DNA from: CADDZO01 sp035294145
GTDB taxonomy: Bacteria > Chloroflexota > Dormibacteria > Dormibacterales > Dormibacteraceae
Direction of reading: 5' to 3'
DNA: 64,000 bases
NCBI GenBank assembly: GCA_035294145.1
Contig: DATGLL010000132.1
Location: forward strand, 1-64,000
A model generated the notes under the pieces. That model was not told where the DNA came from. It saw only the letters and a program-made list of their open reading frames with translations, and did no database searches. Within the stretch, counting starts at the first letter, position 1. Each line of letters starts with the position of its first letter. A program made the translations under genes and the position numbers. Of this stretch, positions 1 to 7,137 are shown in pieces.

Positions 1-1
1 C

Positions 2-145
2 GCGGGTTTTGCGGTCGGGCGCATGGTGACCGAGATCGGCTCGGCGCTGAGGGGGAGAGGTCGGAGGTTCCTGGCCCGGCTGCGTGACCTGTCCGTGACC
101 ACCATCGTGGTCGAGCATCGAGGCCGCTTCGCCAGGCTCGGCGCT
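2..145 (+). pseudogene. IS607-family serine recombinase (TnpA) remnant
   Basis: The frame opens at the window edge and reads a clear piece of the catalytic domain of IS607-type serine recombinases: a VTEIGSAL block (family: V-EVGSGLNG), then VTTIVVEHRGRFARLG, which matches the family signature VIVVEHRDRLARFG. The conserved Asp of HRDR is Gly here. The upstream part lies outside the window. After about residue 48 the family similarity stops, so the C-terminal half (normally YVEAAL...CARLYG) is missing. Seen: the motif block. Known: this enzyme moves IS607 elements through a serine-protein intermediate. Inferred: dead fragment. Confidence 0.72.
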
Positions 146-241
146 CCGGGCGGCGCTCGGCCGCTTGTCATGCGGCCCGGACCGTGGCGGCCCTCCGGGA
201 GGGAGATGATGCGGAGGTGCTCCGTCCCCGACGGCCGGACG

Positions 242-385
242 CTACCGGCGTTCTGGTTCGCCCTGGACCCCACCCCGGAGCCGTGGCAGGACACCCGGCG
301 GCAGTGGGGCGGACGCCGCTCCGCCTCCAACCGGGCGGTCCGGACCCTCGAGGCCGATCTCGACGCCCACCGGGAGAGGGTGCCC
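242..385 (+). pseudogene. TnpB (IS605/IS607 accessory nuclease) N-terminal remnant
   Basis: In the same frame as the recombinase fragment there is a FALDPTPE block followed by GGRRSASNRAVRTLEADLDAH. This resembles the start of actinobacterial IS607 TnpB proteins (RFALDPTPAQ...GGARFAFNWALA). No RuvC or zinc-finger part of TnpB follows. The order tnpA then tnpB is normal for IS607, so the two pieces look like one element with an internal deletion that joined them. The match is short and could be coincidental, hence moderate confidence. Confidence 0.42.
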
Positions 386-406
386 CACGAAGCTGGCTTC
401 GTGGGG
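383..406. repeat. perfect hairpin, 10-bp stem (CCCCACGAAG/CTTCGTGGGG)
   Basis: CCCCACGAAG and CTTCGTGGGG are exact reverse complements separated by a CTGG loop. The hairpin sits directly after the TnpB-like remnant, so it may be an element end, a terminator without a U tract, or a dispersed palindromic repeat. A similar core (AAGCTCGCCTCGTGGGG) recurs at 16335-16357. Confidence 0.6.
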
Positions 407-430
407 AGCCCCGGGAGGGGTGCCGCTTGA

Positions 431-1528
431 GCGCTATTGCTCTCTCTGCGGCAACAGGTACGAGGTGAGCCCTGGACCCGGGGCCAGCGCGCGCTGGCAG
501 GAAATCGGTCCTCTCCCCTCAGGGCCGCGTCCTCGGTCAGGAGCCCAGGGCCGAGCACCTCCTCAGCCGGTCGTGCTCGGGTCAACGGCCCATCCAGGTC
601 GCCTCGGCCGGCAGGGAGGGAGGAATGGGAAGCGGATGGCCCGGAGCACCATGGTGGCCACCTCCGTCTCCGAGCCGCCTCTCCTGGGTCCTGCGCGTGC
701 CCCTCGGGCAACCCGGGGGCGAGAAGGGCAAGGCGCACCCCAGTAGTCACCCCTCCCTGCGCCCCCGAAAGAAGGCAGGACCTGGCCCCCCAACCCTCCT
801 TGGCCTCCGCCGGTGGTGGCCAGGGAGGTCCTCATCACCCCCAGGTGCGCCCCACCGGATGGTGGGGACAGCAAGCGGAGACCCGAGGATGGGCCGGGGA
901 TGGTTGTGGAGCCATTGGACAACCGCTCGGCGGCGGTGGATGGTGGTCGAGGAGGATGGTGCCGGCCGGGACGGTGGAGCAGGCGGCCACCAGCCGCTCC
1001 GGGGTCCAAGGAAGCCAGCGCCGGTTGGTGCCGGGTCCTGGTGGCGACCCGGGTCGCGCGCAGCCGGGGGAGGAGGATGGAGCTCCGGGACAGCCCGGCC
1101 ACGGCCGCCCCGACCAGGGTCGATCTCTCAGCTCCTCGACGCTCCCAACGGCGAGGCGCTGGACCCAGCGCGCAGGGTCGAGGGGCGGTGGCCAGGAGCC
1201 AGGCTCGATCGTCATGGTGGGCAGGACGAGGACGTGCGCTGGACGCAAGCGAGCGACGGGTCGACGAGGGCCCTCAGAGGCGACGCTCTCTTCGTAACCC
1301 GGTGCTGCCGTCTTCGGTGGCCAGTCCATGACGCGCATGACTCTGGCGCCCCGCTGAGAACCGCCGAGGGCGGCCGGCGGGCAAGCAACGACGAGTTGCT
1401 TCCTCGTGGTGCAACCCGCGACCGCCGCCACCAGGAGCAGCCCCAGCGGCACGCGCCTATCGTGACGGTCGGGGAGGGGAAGGACGCTGCGAGCGCGAGG
1501 GCATCGACTTGCAGGGGGACAGGGATGG
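431..1528. other. about 1.1 kb with no supported gene
   Basis: Many overlapping open frames occur on both strands, as expected at this GC content, but none shows a recognisable domain, convincing start site or consistent protein character. One minus-strand frame (about 835-1452) contains a lipobox-like stretch but is low-complexity afterwards. The region probably holds further decayed transposon-flank DNA. Confidence 0.5.
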
Positions 1529-1534
1529 TATGAC
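1529..1534 (+). promoter_or_regulatory. candidate -10 hexamer TATGAC, leaderless start
   Basis: TATGAC lies 9 nt before the ATG of the YgjP-like gene, so transcription would begin at or next to the start codon. No Shine-Dalgarno sequence is visible before this ATG. Confidence 0.35.
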
Positions 1535-1543
1535 TCCAGATCG

Positions 1544-2080
1544 ATGAACGCACCCCACGCCCCATCCCGGCAGCCAGAAGTCCGGATTATCGCCTCCCCG
1601 CGACGTCGGCACACGGTGTCGGCCCGATTGGCAGACGGCGTCGTCGAGCTACGGGTGCCGGCGGCCATGCCGATCCCCGAGCGCGAGCGCTGGGCGGAGC
1701 GCATGCGAGCCCGCATCGAGCGTCGGCTGGGGAGGATGCTCCCGAGCAACGAGCGGCTGGAACGCCGGGCTCGCCGGTTGAACCACCGCTTGTTCGGCGG
1801 GCGGCTGCACTGGAACTCGATCGCTTTTGCCGATCAGCTCCGCCGTTGGGGCTCCTGCTCCACCGTCGCTGGCACGATCAGGATCTCGTCCCGGGCCGCC
1901 ACCCTCCCCGAGTGGGTCCTGGACTACCTTCTCGTGCACGAGTTGGCTCACCTGCTGGAGCCCAACCACGGCCCCCGGTTCTGGGCGTTGGTCGGCCGAT
2001 ACCCGCTCACTGAGCGGGCCCGAGGCTATCTCCTCGCCATCGACCACAGGGCCACCGGGGTGTTCCCACCAGGGGGCTGA
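1544..2080 (+). CDS. YgjP-like (DUF45) zinc metallopeptidase-domain protein
   Basis: 178 aa. Residues 103-106 carry the WGSCS block and residues 131-136 the VHELAH zinc motif, with a third ligand His at 142 (EPNHGPRFW). This order (WGSC...HELAH...NH...FW) is diagnostic of the YgjP/DUF45 family, related to SprT/WLM metallopeptidases. Substrates of this family are poorly known. It is cytoplasmic: no signal peptide or membrane segment. The start has no Shine-Dalgarno but a -10-like hexamer 9 nt upstream fits a leaderless mRNA. It stands alone between the transposon remnant and a convergent gene. Confidence 0.88.
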   Translation: MNAPHAPSRQPEVRIIASPRRRHTVSARLADGVVELRVPAAMPIPERERWAERMRARIERRLGRMLPSNERLERRARRLNHRLFGGRLHWNSIAFADQLRRWGSCSTVAGTIRISSRAATLPEWVLDYLLVHELAHLLEPNHGPRFWALVGRYPLTERARGYLLAIDHRATGVFPPGG

Positions 2081-2465
2081 GGAACCCGATGGCCGTTGCC
2101 GCTCAGACTCGCCGGGCACCTCACAGCCCCTGATCAGGCAACCGTTGGCAACCCCACACAGACGCGAGCCGCCGTGGGCGAGTTGCCAGCGTCCCCTTCC
2201 GGCGAGGCCATCCTGCTTGGGAAACGGTCGGGCAGGGTAGATCTGAGACGCCGACCACGCCAGAGGAGCACGCCGCCTATCGGCCAGCGGGGAGCCCTTG
2301 GAGGCCGCCGACAGCGAGCGCAACCAGCCGCGTTGATGGGCACACGGATGCGCCCGTGGGGCGGGTCCTCGGACAAGCCATCGGCACGGAGGCGATCCCG
2401 GCAGCGGCCAGGAGCCGGTGGAGATCGCCACGACGGTTGAACTCGTGGTCGGCTCCAGAGCCGGG
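2081..2465. other. 385-bp gap between convergent genes
   Basis: No gene recognised. A small 5-bp-stem hairpin (CGGCT-CCAG-AGCCG, 2450-2463) just before the stop codon of the DinB gene is the only structure seen; it is too weak to call a terminator with confidence. Confidence 0.4.
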
Positions 2466-2990
2466 TCAGAGCGCCTCGCGTCGGGGTTGCTGCTGACGGT
2501 GGCGCTCCAGCCACATGCCGTAAGTCCACGCGTCCAGCGGTGGGACCTCGACGCCCTGGGCTTCGAGAGCAGAGGCTACTCGCGTGCGCTGCTCGCTCCC
2601 GTGGGCCAGGACCTGGGCCAGGACCGTCCCGATCCGCACCCGGCGCCCCTCGCCCCCCTCCCAAACCTCGACCAGCCGCTCGGGATGCGGAGGCTGCTGC
2701 AACCGTCGCTCCCACCGCTCGGCCAGGCGGAGCGCCCGGGTGTAGAGGTCGTCGAGGCTGGTGAAACGCGATCGCGCGGTCCGGGGCGCAGCGCCTTCGA
2801 CGACCGCCAGGTAGAACTCCTCCTTCCCCACGAGGTCGGCCAGCACATCCTTGACCGTCCCATGACCGCCTCGCACGGGCACTTCCAACATATGAGGATC
2901 GAGCTCCTCGCAGAACTCGATTAGGCGGAGCGTGGCCCATGCGTTGTAGCGGAATTGCTCGACCAGCTGTTCGTCTCCAGAGCGGATCAT
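2466..2990 (-). CDS. DinB-family four-helix protein
   Basis: 174 aa. The N-terminal helix (QFRYNAWATLRLIEFC), the VKDVLADLVGKEEF helix and the C-terminal VLAQVLAHGSEQRTRVASAL stretch followed by GVEVPPLD match the DinB/YfiT helical bundle, whose members often bind metal through three His and act in thiol-dependent detoxification or are of unknown role. The ATG has a GGAGG about 11 nt upstream. It is divergent from the SDR gene at 3233; the roughly 240 bp between them is the likely shared promoter region. The exact reaction cannot be deduced. Confidence 0.8.
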   Translation of the reverse strand: MIRSGDEQLVEQFRYNAWATLRLIEFCEELDPHMLEVPVRGGHGTVKDVLADLVGKEEFYLAVVEGAAPRTARSRFTSLDDLYTRALRLAERWERRLQQPPHPERLVEVWEGGEGRRVRIGTVLAQVLAHGSEQRTRVASALEAQGVEVPPLDAWTYGMWLERHRQQQPRREAL

Positions 2991-3232
2991 CGGCTTCTAC
3001 CTCCGGGTCTCGATCCCACGTCGACCTCAACCGGAGAACGCGAGAGGAGCGGCTCTCGATCGTCGACCCGGCGAAGCGGTCATGGCAGCGGATTCTACGG
3101 AGGGCGCGGGGGAACGGCCGGCACGAGGGGGCATACGTCCCCGGCGACGATCCCGAGGCAGCGCGCGAGAGTACGATCTCATGTCGCTGGCCGACGGTGC
3201 ACCGTGTGCCCGTTTGGCGGAGGTAGGTCGGC

Positions 3233-4063
3233 ATGGCGCGGTTACGAGGCGCGGCGATCCTGATCACGGGAGCTTCCAGTGGCCTCGGTGAGGCCACGGC
3301 TCTGGCCTTTGCTCGTCGCCATGCCCGTCTGGCACTCTGCGCACGACGTGCGGAACCGCTGCGGTCAGTGGCCCTGCGCTGTCGAGAGGCTGGCGCCGCC
3401 GAGGTCCTCGTGCGCACCGCCGACGTGGGCCGTCCAGGCGAGGCTCGGGCTTTCGTCCTCGCGGCGCTCACCGCCTTCGGCCGCGTCGACATCTTGGTCA
3501 ACAACGCTGGGGTGGGCTGGCACGGCCACTTCGAGACGATGCCGGAGGCAACCCTCGCCGAGGTCGTCACCACGAACGTGATGGGGGCCATGTGGACCAC
3601 CCAGGCGGCCTTGCCGGCCATGCTCAAGGCCAGATCCGGGGTGATCGTCAACGTGGCCTCGGTGGTCGGGATCCGGGCCATGCCCTACTCCGCCGTCTAT
3701 TCGGCCAGCAAGCATGCTCTGGTCGGCTTTTCCCACGCCCTGCGCGGCGAGTTGAGCGGCACCGGCGTGAAGGTGTGCACCGTTCATCCAGGGACCACGA
3801 GTACGGGGTTCTTCCAGGGGCGAGAGCCGGAGGGGCTCATCGCCCACTCCCCACAGTGGGTGGCCCGGACGATCGTCCGCGCCGCCCGCTGGCCTCGGCG
3901 TGACGTGTACGTCCTCCCCTACCGCGTCGCCCAGATCGTTGAGCCGCTGCTGGGCGGGTTGCTCGACCATGTGCTGGGCGAGTTCCAGCGGAGCCGAGAC
4001 CCTGCCCTCCGCCGCCGGCCCGACCAGAGCCATCCTGGCACGGGCGGCCCCGGCGCCCGATAA
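3233..4063 (+). CDS. short-chain dehydrogenase/reductase (SDR)
   Basis: 276 aa, classical SDR. The nucleotide-binding TGASSGLG is at residues 12-19, NNAG at 90-93, and the catalytic triad is Ser143 (VASVVG), Tyr156 and Lys160 (YSASK). PG after the active site (HPGTTSTGFF) is also standard. Family role: NAD(P)-dependent oxidation or reduction of an alcohol or ketone. The C-terminal basic and aliphatic tail resembles membrane-associated SDRs of the DltE/lipid-metabolism type, but the substrate cannot be assigned. A GGAGGT lies upstream of the ATG. Followed 52 bp later by a small membrane protein. Confidence 0.92.
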   Translation: MARLRGAAILITGASSGLGEATALAFARRHARLALCARRAEPLRSVALRCREAGAAEVLVRTADVGRPGEARAFVLAALTAFGRVDILVNNAGVGWHGHFETMPEATLAEVVTTNVMGAMWTTQAALPAMLKARSGVIVNVASVVGIRAMPYSAVYSASKHALVGFSHALRGELSGTGVKVCTVHPGTTSTGFFQGREPEGLIAHSPQWVARTIVRAARWPRRDVYVLPYRVAQIVEPLLGGLLDHVLGEFQRSRDPALRRRPDQSHPGTGGPGAR

Positions 4064-4115
4064 TCAGTCCCGTCCCGCCGATGCCCGGACGGCCAACATA
4101 CCCTGGAGGCGATCG

Positions 4116-4577
4116 ATGCAGAATCCCTCACCCGGCCGCCAACCTGGTGGTTTCTCAAACTACGGAACGCACCTCCCACCGCCCAGGAGAGGGGGCTCCG
4201 GCTATCCACCCCGTGAGACGCCGATCGACAAGAGGACCGGCACGTTGCTGGCGTACGCGTTGATGTGGCTCAGCGGGATCGTGATCCTGTTCGTCGGCCG
4301 GCAGGACCCTGACGTCAGGTACCATGCGGCCCAGTCCACCGTGTTCTTCGGGGGCGTCACCGTCCTCAACGTGCTGGTGAACGTCGTCGGCAGCATCATC
4401 CACCCCTTGGTCTGGGCGTTGGGCCTCCTCATGTTCGTGGTCAGCCTGTTCACGGTCGGGGTCTGGTTGATCTGCCTCTACCGGGCGATCACCGGTGACG
4501 GCACCCGCTATGAGCTGCCCTTCGTGAGCAGCCTGGTCACCCCATACGCCGAGCAGCTGGCAGCCGCCCTTGAGTGA
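4116..4577 (+). CDS. DUF4870-family small membrane protein
   Basis: 153 aa. A Pro/Gly-rich cytoplasmic N-terminus (1-40) is followed by three predicted membrane segments (about 43-61, 73-98, 99-122). The RYHAAQSTVFF motif after the first segment is the DUF4870 hallmark (family: RFHA-QA). The ATG at 4116 is chosen because a CTGGAGG ribosome-binding site precedes it by about 7 nt; a longer upstream frame overlaps the SDR gene and is not credible. Function unknown. It is convergent with the orphan gene ending at 4613. Confidence 0.82.
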   Translation: MQNPSPGRQPGGFSNYGTHLPPPRRGGSGYPPRETPIDKRTGTLLAYALMWLSGIVILFVGRQDPDVRYHAAQSTVFFGGVTVLNVLVNVVGSIIHPLVWALGLLMFVVSLFTVGVWLICLYRAITGDGTRYELPFVSSLVTPYAEQLAAALE

Positions 4578-4612
4578 GGGGTGGAGGCCGACGGCAACGC
4601 CGAGGAGGTCGC

Positions 4613-4927
4613 CTACGCACTGGCGACCTCGCCGCGTGGGTGCACGTACCGGCAGATGCCTTGCTGGAACTCGCGCAGACGTAGGTGCTCCATCTCACCC
4701 TTCAGGTAGCGAGCTTTGATCGCGAGGGCCTTGGTACCCCTGATGTTCTCGAACGGGTAGCGATAGAGGTGCTTGCGGTCGACCAGCAGGCACAGGGCCA
4801 GTCGCTCGCCATCAGGCTCGACGACGTGCTTGTAGCAGGGGACCGTCCGCCGGGCGATCTCCATCTTCTTGAAGCCCTCGATCCGGCCAAGGAGGACGTC
4901 GATAGGGGAGCGCATCTCGCTCTGCAT
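4613..4927 (-). CDS. small hypothetical protein downstream of the radical SAM gene
   Basis: 104 aa, not recognised. It is basic, soluble and lacks signal or membrane segments; it has three scattered Cys and a KARYLKGEMEHLRLREFQQG helix-like stretch. Codon use looks like its neighbours. It lies 37 bp after the stop of the SOS-controlled radical SAM gene on the same strand and could be co-transcribed with it. It could be a small DNA-damage-inducible protein, but only position supports that. Confidence 0.5.
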   Translation of the reverse strand: MQSEMRSPIDVLLGRIEGFKKMEIARRTVPCYKHVVEPDGERLALCLLVDRKHLYRYPFENIRGTKALAIKARYLKGEMEHLRLREFQQGICRYVHPRGEVASA

Positions 4928-4964
4928 GCTAGCCGATGCCTGCGATCCGACCGGCCGGGGAGGT

Positions 4965-5879
4965 TCAAAGGAAGCTCAGCTGGCGCGGCAGGGCAGGCCG
5001 ATCGTGGTCGTGGCGGTCGGCCATCCCCAGCCGCGACGCCACCCGCGCCACCTGCTGATGGATGGGGAACGTCCGCTCCGCCGGCAGGTAGGCGCGATCG
5101 CGGTACTCCTGGAGGTACCGGGGGAGGAGCTCGGGCCAGTGTCGGGCCAGCGTCTCGAGGAAGTACTGGCGTGTGCCGTCGCGCAGGTGGAGCACCCCAG
5201 CCCAGACGCCGGTCGCCCCGGCCTCTCGGGCAGCTCGCACCACCGCCTCCAGCTGCTCGGGCCGGTCGCTGAGCCCGGGGAGGATAGGTGCCATCGCCAC
5301 CGCGACCTGGATGCCGGCCCCCGCCAATCGCTGGACCGCTCGCAGTCGCTGGCCGGGGGGCGCGGTGCCGGGCTCGGTTCGCCGCCAGACCTCGAGGTCC
5401 AGGGTGGGGATGCTGAAGGAGACGGTCAGCCCGGCACGGCGGGAAAGGTCGGCCAGCACGTCCACGTCTCGGACGATCATCGGGCCGCGTGTGATCAGGC
5501 TCACCGGGGTGGCGAAGTCGGTGAAGGCCTCAAGGCAAGACCTGGTCAGCCGATACCGGCCCTCGGCTGGCTGGTAGGGATCGGTTGCGGCTCCGATCGC
5601 CACCAACTCGCGTCGCCAGCTCGGCCGCGCCAGCTCCCAACGCAGCACCTGGGCCACATTCGTTTTCACCCGAACGGCACGCCCGTAGCCGGCACCGAAG
5701 GGACGGTCGGCGCGCTTCTCGTAGGCGCGGACATAGCAGAAGGCGCAACGATGCTCACATCCCGTGTAGGGGTTGAGCGACCAGCGGAAGGTCATGCCGC
5801 GCACCGGGTTGAGCGCCGACTTGCAGGCCTGCTCGAGGTACACGACCCCCGGCCGTCGTGGCTCAGCCGGAGCTACCAT
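4965..5879 (-). CDS. radical SAM protein of the spore photoproduct lyase-like / Rv2578c type
   Basis: 304 aa. CEHRCAFC at residues 41-48 gives the Cys-X3-Cys-X2-Cys [4Fe-4S] site followed by a Tyr; GAATDPYQPAEGRYRLTR and LITRGPMIVRDVDVL are typical of the Rv2578c/SplB-like branch. Chemistry: 5'-deoxyadenosyl radical generation; the substrate is unproven and a DNA-repair role is only suspected. The ATG at 5879 is preferred over one 18 nt upstream because that upstream ATG lies inside a LexA-like palindrome, and a TATGCT -10 sits 6 nt before 5879. Confidence 0.85.
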   Translation of the reverse strand: MVAPAEPRRPGVVYLEQACKSALNPVRGMTFRWSLNPYTGCEHRCAFCYVRAYEKRADRPFGAGYGRAVRVKTNVAQVLRWELARPSWRRELVAIGAATDPYQPAEGRYRLTRSCLEAFTDFATPVSLITRGPMIVRDVDVLADLSRRAGLTVSFSIPTLDLEVWRRTEPGTAPPGQRLRAVQRLAGAGIQVAVAMAPILPGLSDRPEQLEAVVRAAREAGATGVWAGVLHLRDGTRQYFLETLARHWPELLPRYLQEYRDRAYLPAERTFPIHQQVARVASRLGMADRHDHDRPALPRQLSFL

Positions 5880-5885
5880 GCGAAT

Positions 5886-5891
5886 AGCATA
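5886..5891 (-). promoter_or_regulatory. candidate -10 TATGCT of the radical SAM gene (leaderless)
   Basis: TATGCT is followed by 6 nt and the ATG at 5879, predicting a transcript that begins at the start codon. The palindrome at 5892-5903 abuts it. Confidence 0.5.
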
Positions 5892-5903
5892 GAACATATG
5901 TTC
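5892..5903. promoter_or_regulatory. LexA/SOS box (GAACATATGTTC)
   Basis: A perfect 12-bp palindrome GAAC-ATAT-GTTC fits the Gram-positive/actinobacterial LexA consensus CGAACRNRYGTTYC, with A, T, A, T filling the R, N, R, Y positions. It lies immediately upstream of the -10, the ideal place for a repressor. Inference: DNA-damage induction of the radical SAM gene. Confidence 0.7.
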
Positions 5904-5946
5904 GCAGCCGCGGGCACGTCTTTCTCGGACCGATCCGCGATCGTGC

Positions 5947-6675
5947 TCAGGAGCCGGCGACGGCCCCCGTCGAGGCTCGCGTGGGCCTCACCGAGGAAGA
6001 GGGGCAGAAGTCGTTGAGGACGCACCCTTCGCAACGCGGCCGGCGTGCGACGCAGGTGCGACGGCCATGCAGGATAAGCCGCAGCGATAGCCCCGTCCAC
6101 TCCCGGGCCGGCACCATCCGAGTGACCTGGGCCTCGATCTCCTCTGGATCATCGGTCGCCACCAGCCCCAGGCGATTGGCGACCCTGGTCACGTGGGTGT
6201 CCACAGCAAACCCGGGCACCCCGAAGCCGACGCCCAGGATCACGTTCGCGGTCTTGCGGCCAACGCCCGGCAAGGTCAGCAGATCCTCCATCCGCCCCGG
6301 GACCTCGCCCCTGAAACGCTCGACCAGCGCCTGGGCGACGGCAATGATGGTGCGTGCCTTGGCTCGGAAGAAGCCCGTGGGCCTGATGATGCGCTCCACC
6401 TCGGCCGGATCGGCAATCGCCAACTCGGCCGCGGTCGGGTAGCGGGCGAACAGCTCGGGGGTCACCTGGTTGACCGAGCGATCGGTGGTCTGGGCCGAGA
6501 GGATGGTGGCGATGGTGAGCTCGAAGGGGTTACGGTGGTCGAGTTCGCAAACCGCAGGGTACACCTGAGCCAAGCGCTCGACGGTGAGGTTCGCCCGCTG
6601 CCGGGCACCTCGCGGGGTCGTCGCCGACTGGCGCGCCCTGCCCCGGACGGCCCGCCTCGCTGAGGTCTCAGCCAC
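5947..6675 (-). CDS. nth: endonuclease III (base-excision DNA glycosylase/AP lyase)
   Basis: 242 aa. The helix-hairpin-helix LPGVGRKTANV holds catalytic Lys141, FAVDTHV holds Asp159, and Cys208, 215, 218 and 224 (C-X6-C-X2-C-X5-C) form the [4Fe-4S] cluster. It removes oxidised pyrimidines and cleaves at AP sites. The GTG start at 6675 overlaps the last codons of yqeY by 8 bp, implying coupling. A second endonuclease III is encoded at 42315-43040. Confidence 0.95.
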   Translation of the reverse strand: MAETSARRAVRGRARQSATTPRGARQRANLTVERLAQVYPAVCELDHRNPFELTIATILSAQTTDRSVNQVTPELFARYPTAAELAIADPAEVERIIRPTGFFRAKARTIIAVAQALVERFRGEVPGRMEDLLTLPGVGRKTANVILGVGFGVPGFAVDTHVTRVANRLGLVATDDPEEIEAQVTRMVPAREWTGLSLRLILHGRRTCVARRPRCEGCVLNDFCPSSSVRPTRASTGAVAGS

Positions 6676-7126
6676 CGGGGCCCATGAGCCTCCTGGCCAC
6701 GGCCGCTATGCGGGCCCCTTCCGCGCGATCGCCCAAACGGGCGGCTGCCGCCCGCATGACGGCGCCGAAGTCACGCGGCCCGCTGGGCCTCACCTCCTCG
6801 ATCACGGCTCGTACCTCGCGCTCCAGTTCATCGTCGCTCAGCTGGGCCGGCAGGTACTCGCGGAGCAGCTGGGCTTCGGCTCGCTCCCGCTCAGCCACCT
6901 CCTCCCGGCCGCCCCGCACGTACGCCTGGGCCGCCTCCTCCCGTCGCTTGATCTCCCGCCGGACGACCGCGGCCACGAGCCGATCGTCCGCCACGCCGCC
7001 CGCGCCTGGCTCCTTGGCAGCCCTCACCGCCTCCGCTTTGAGCAACCCTAGCACCGAGAGGCGCAAGGAATCGCCGCTCTTCCGAGCCTGAATCAGCTCC
7101 CGCTCAATCCGTTCGAAAAGGCTCAC
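6668..7126 (-). CDS. yqeY: GatB/YqeY domain protein
   Basis: 152 aa, the usual length of stand-alone YqeY. The conserved helical blocks are present: LRLSVLGLLKAEA, VVRREIKRREEAAQAY, EAQLLREYLPAQLSDDEL and the C-terminal MRAAAARLGDRAEGARI. The family shares the tail domain of the GatB amidotransferase and is thought to bind tRNA, but its role is not settled. GTG start, 11 bp after the M3 peptidase stop, and overlapping nth. Confidence 0.88.
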   Translation of the reverse strand: MSLFERIERELIQARKSGDSLRLSVLGLLKAEAVRAAKEPGAGGVADDRLVAAVVRREIKRREEAAQAYVRGGREEVAERERAEAQLLREYLPAQLSDDELEREVRAVIEEVRPSGPRDFGAVMRAAAARLGDRAEGARIAAVARRLMGPGG

Positions 7127-7137
7127 CTCGGACGCCC

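Noticed and set aside
835..1452. Minus-strand frame with a lipobox-like LLLVAAVAGC start
   Set aside because: No positively charged start region, no ribosome-binding site, and the rest is Pro/Ser/Gly-rich without family character; likely chance in GC-rich DNA.
2134..3681. 515-codon minus-strand frame spanning the DinB and SDR genes
   Set aside because: It crosses two confidently identified genes on other frames and reads Arg/Ala/Pro-rich.
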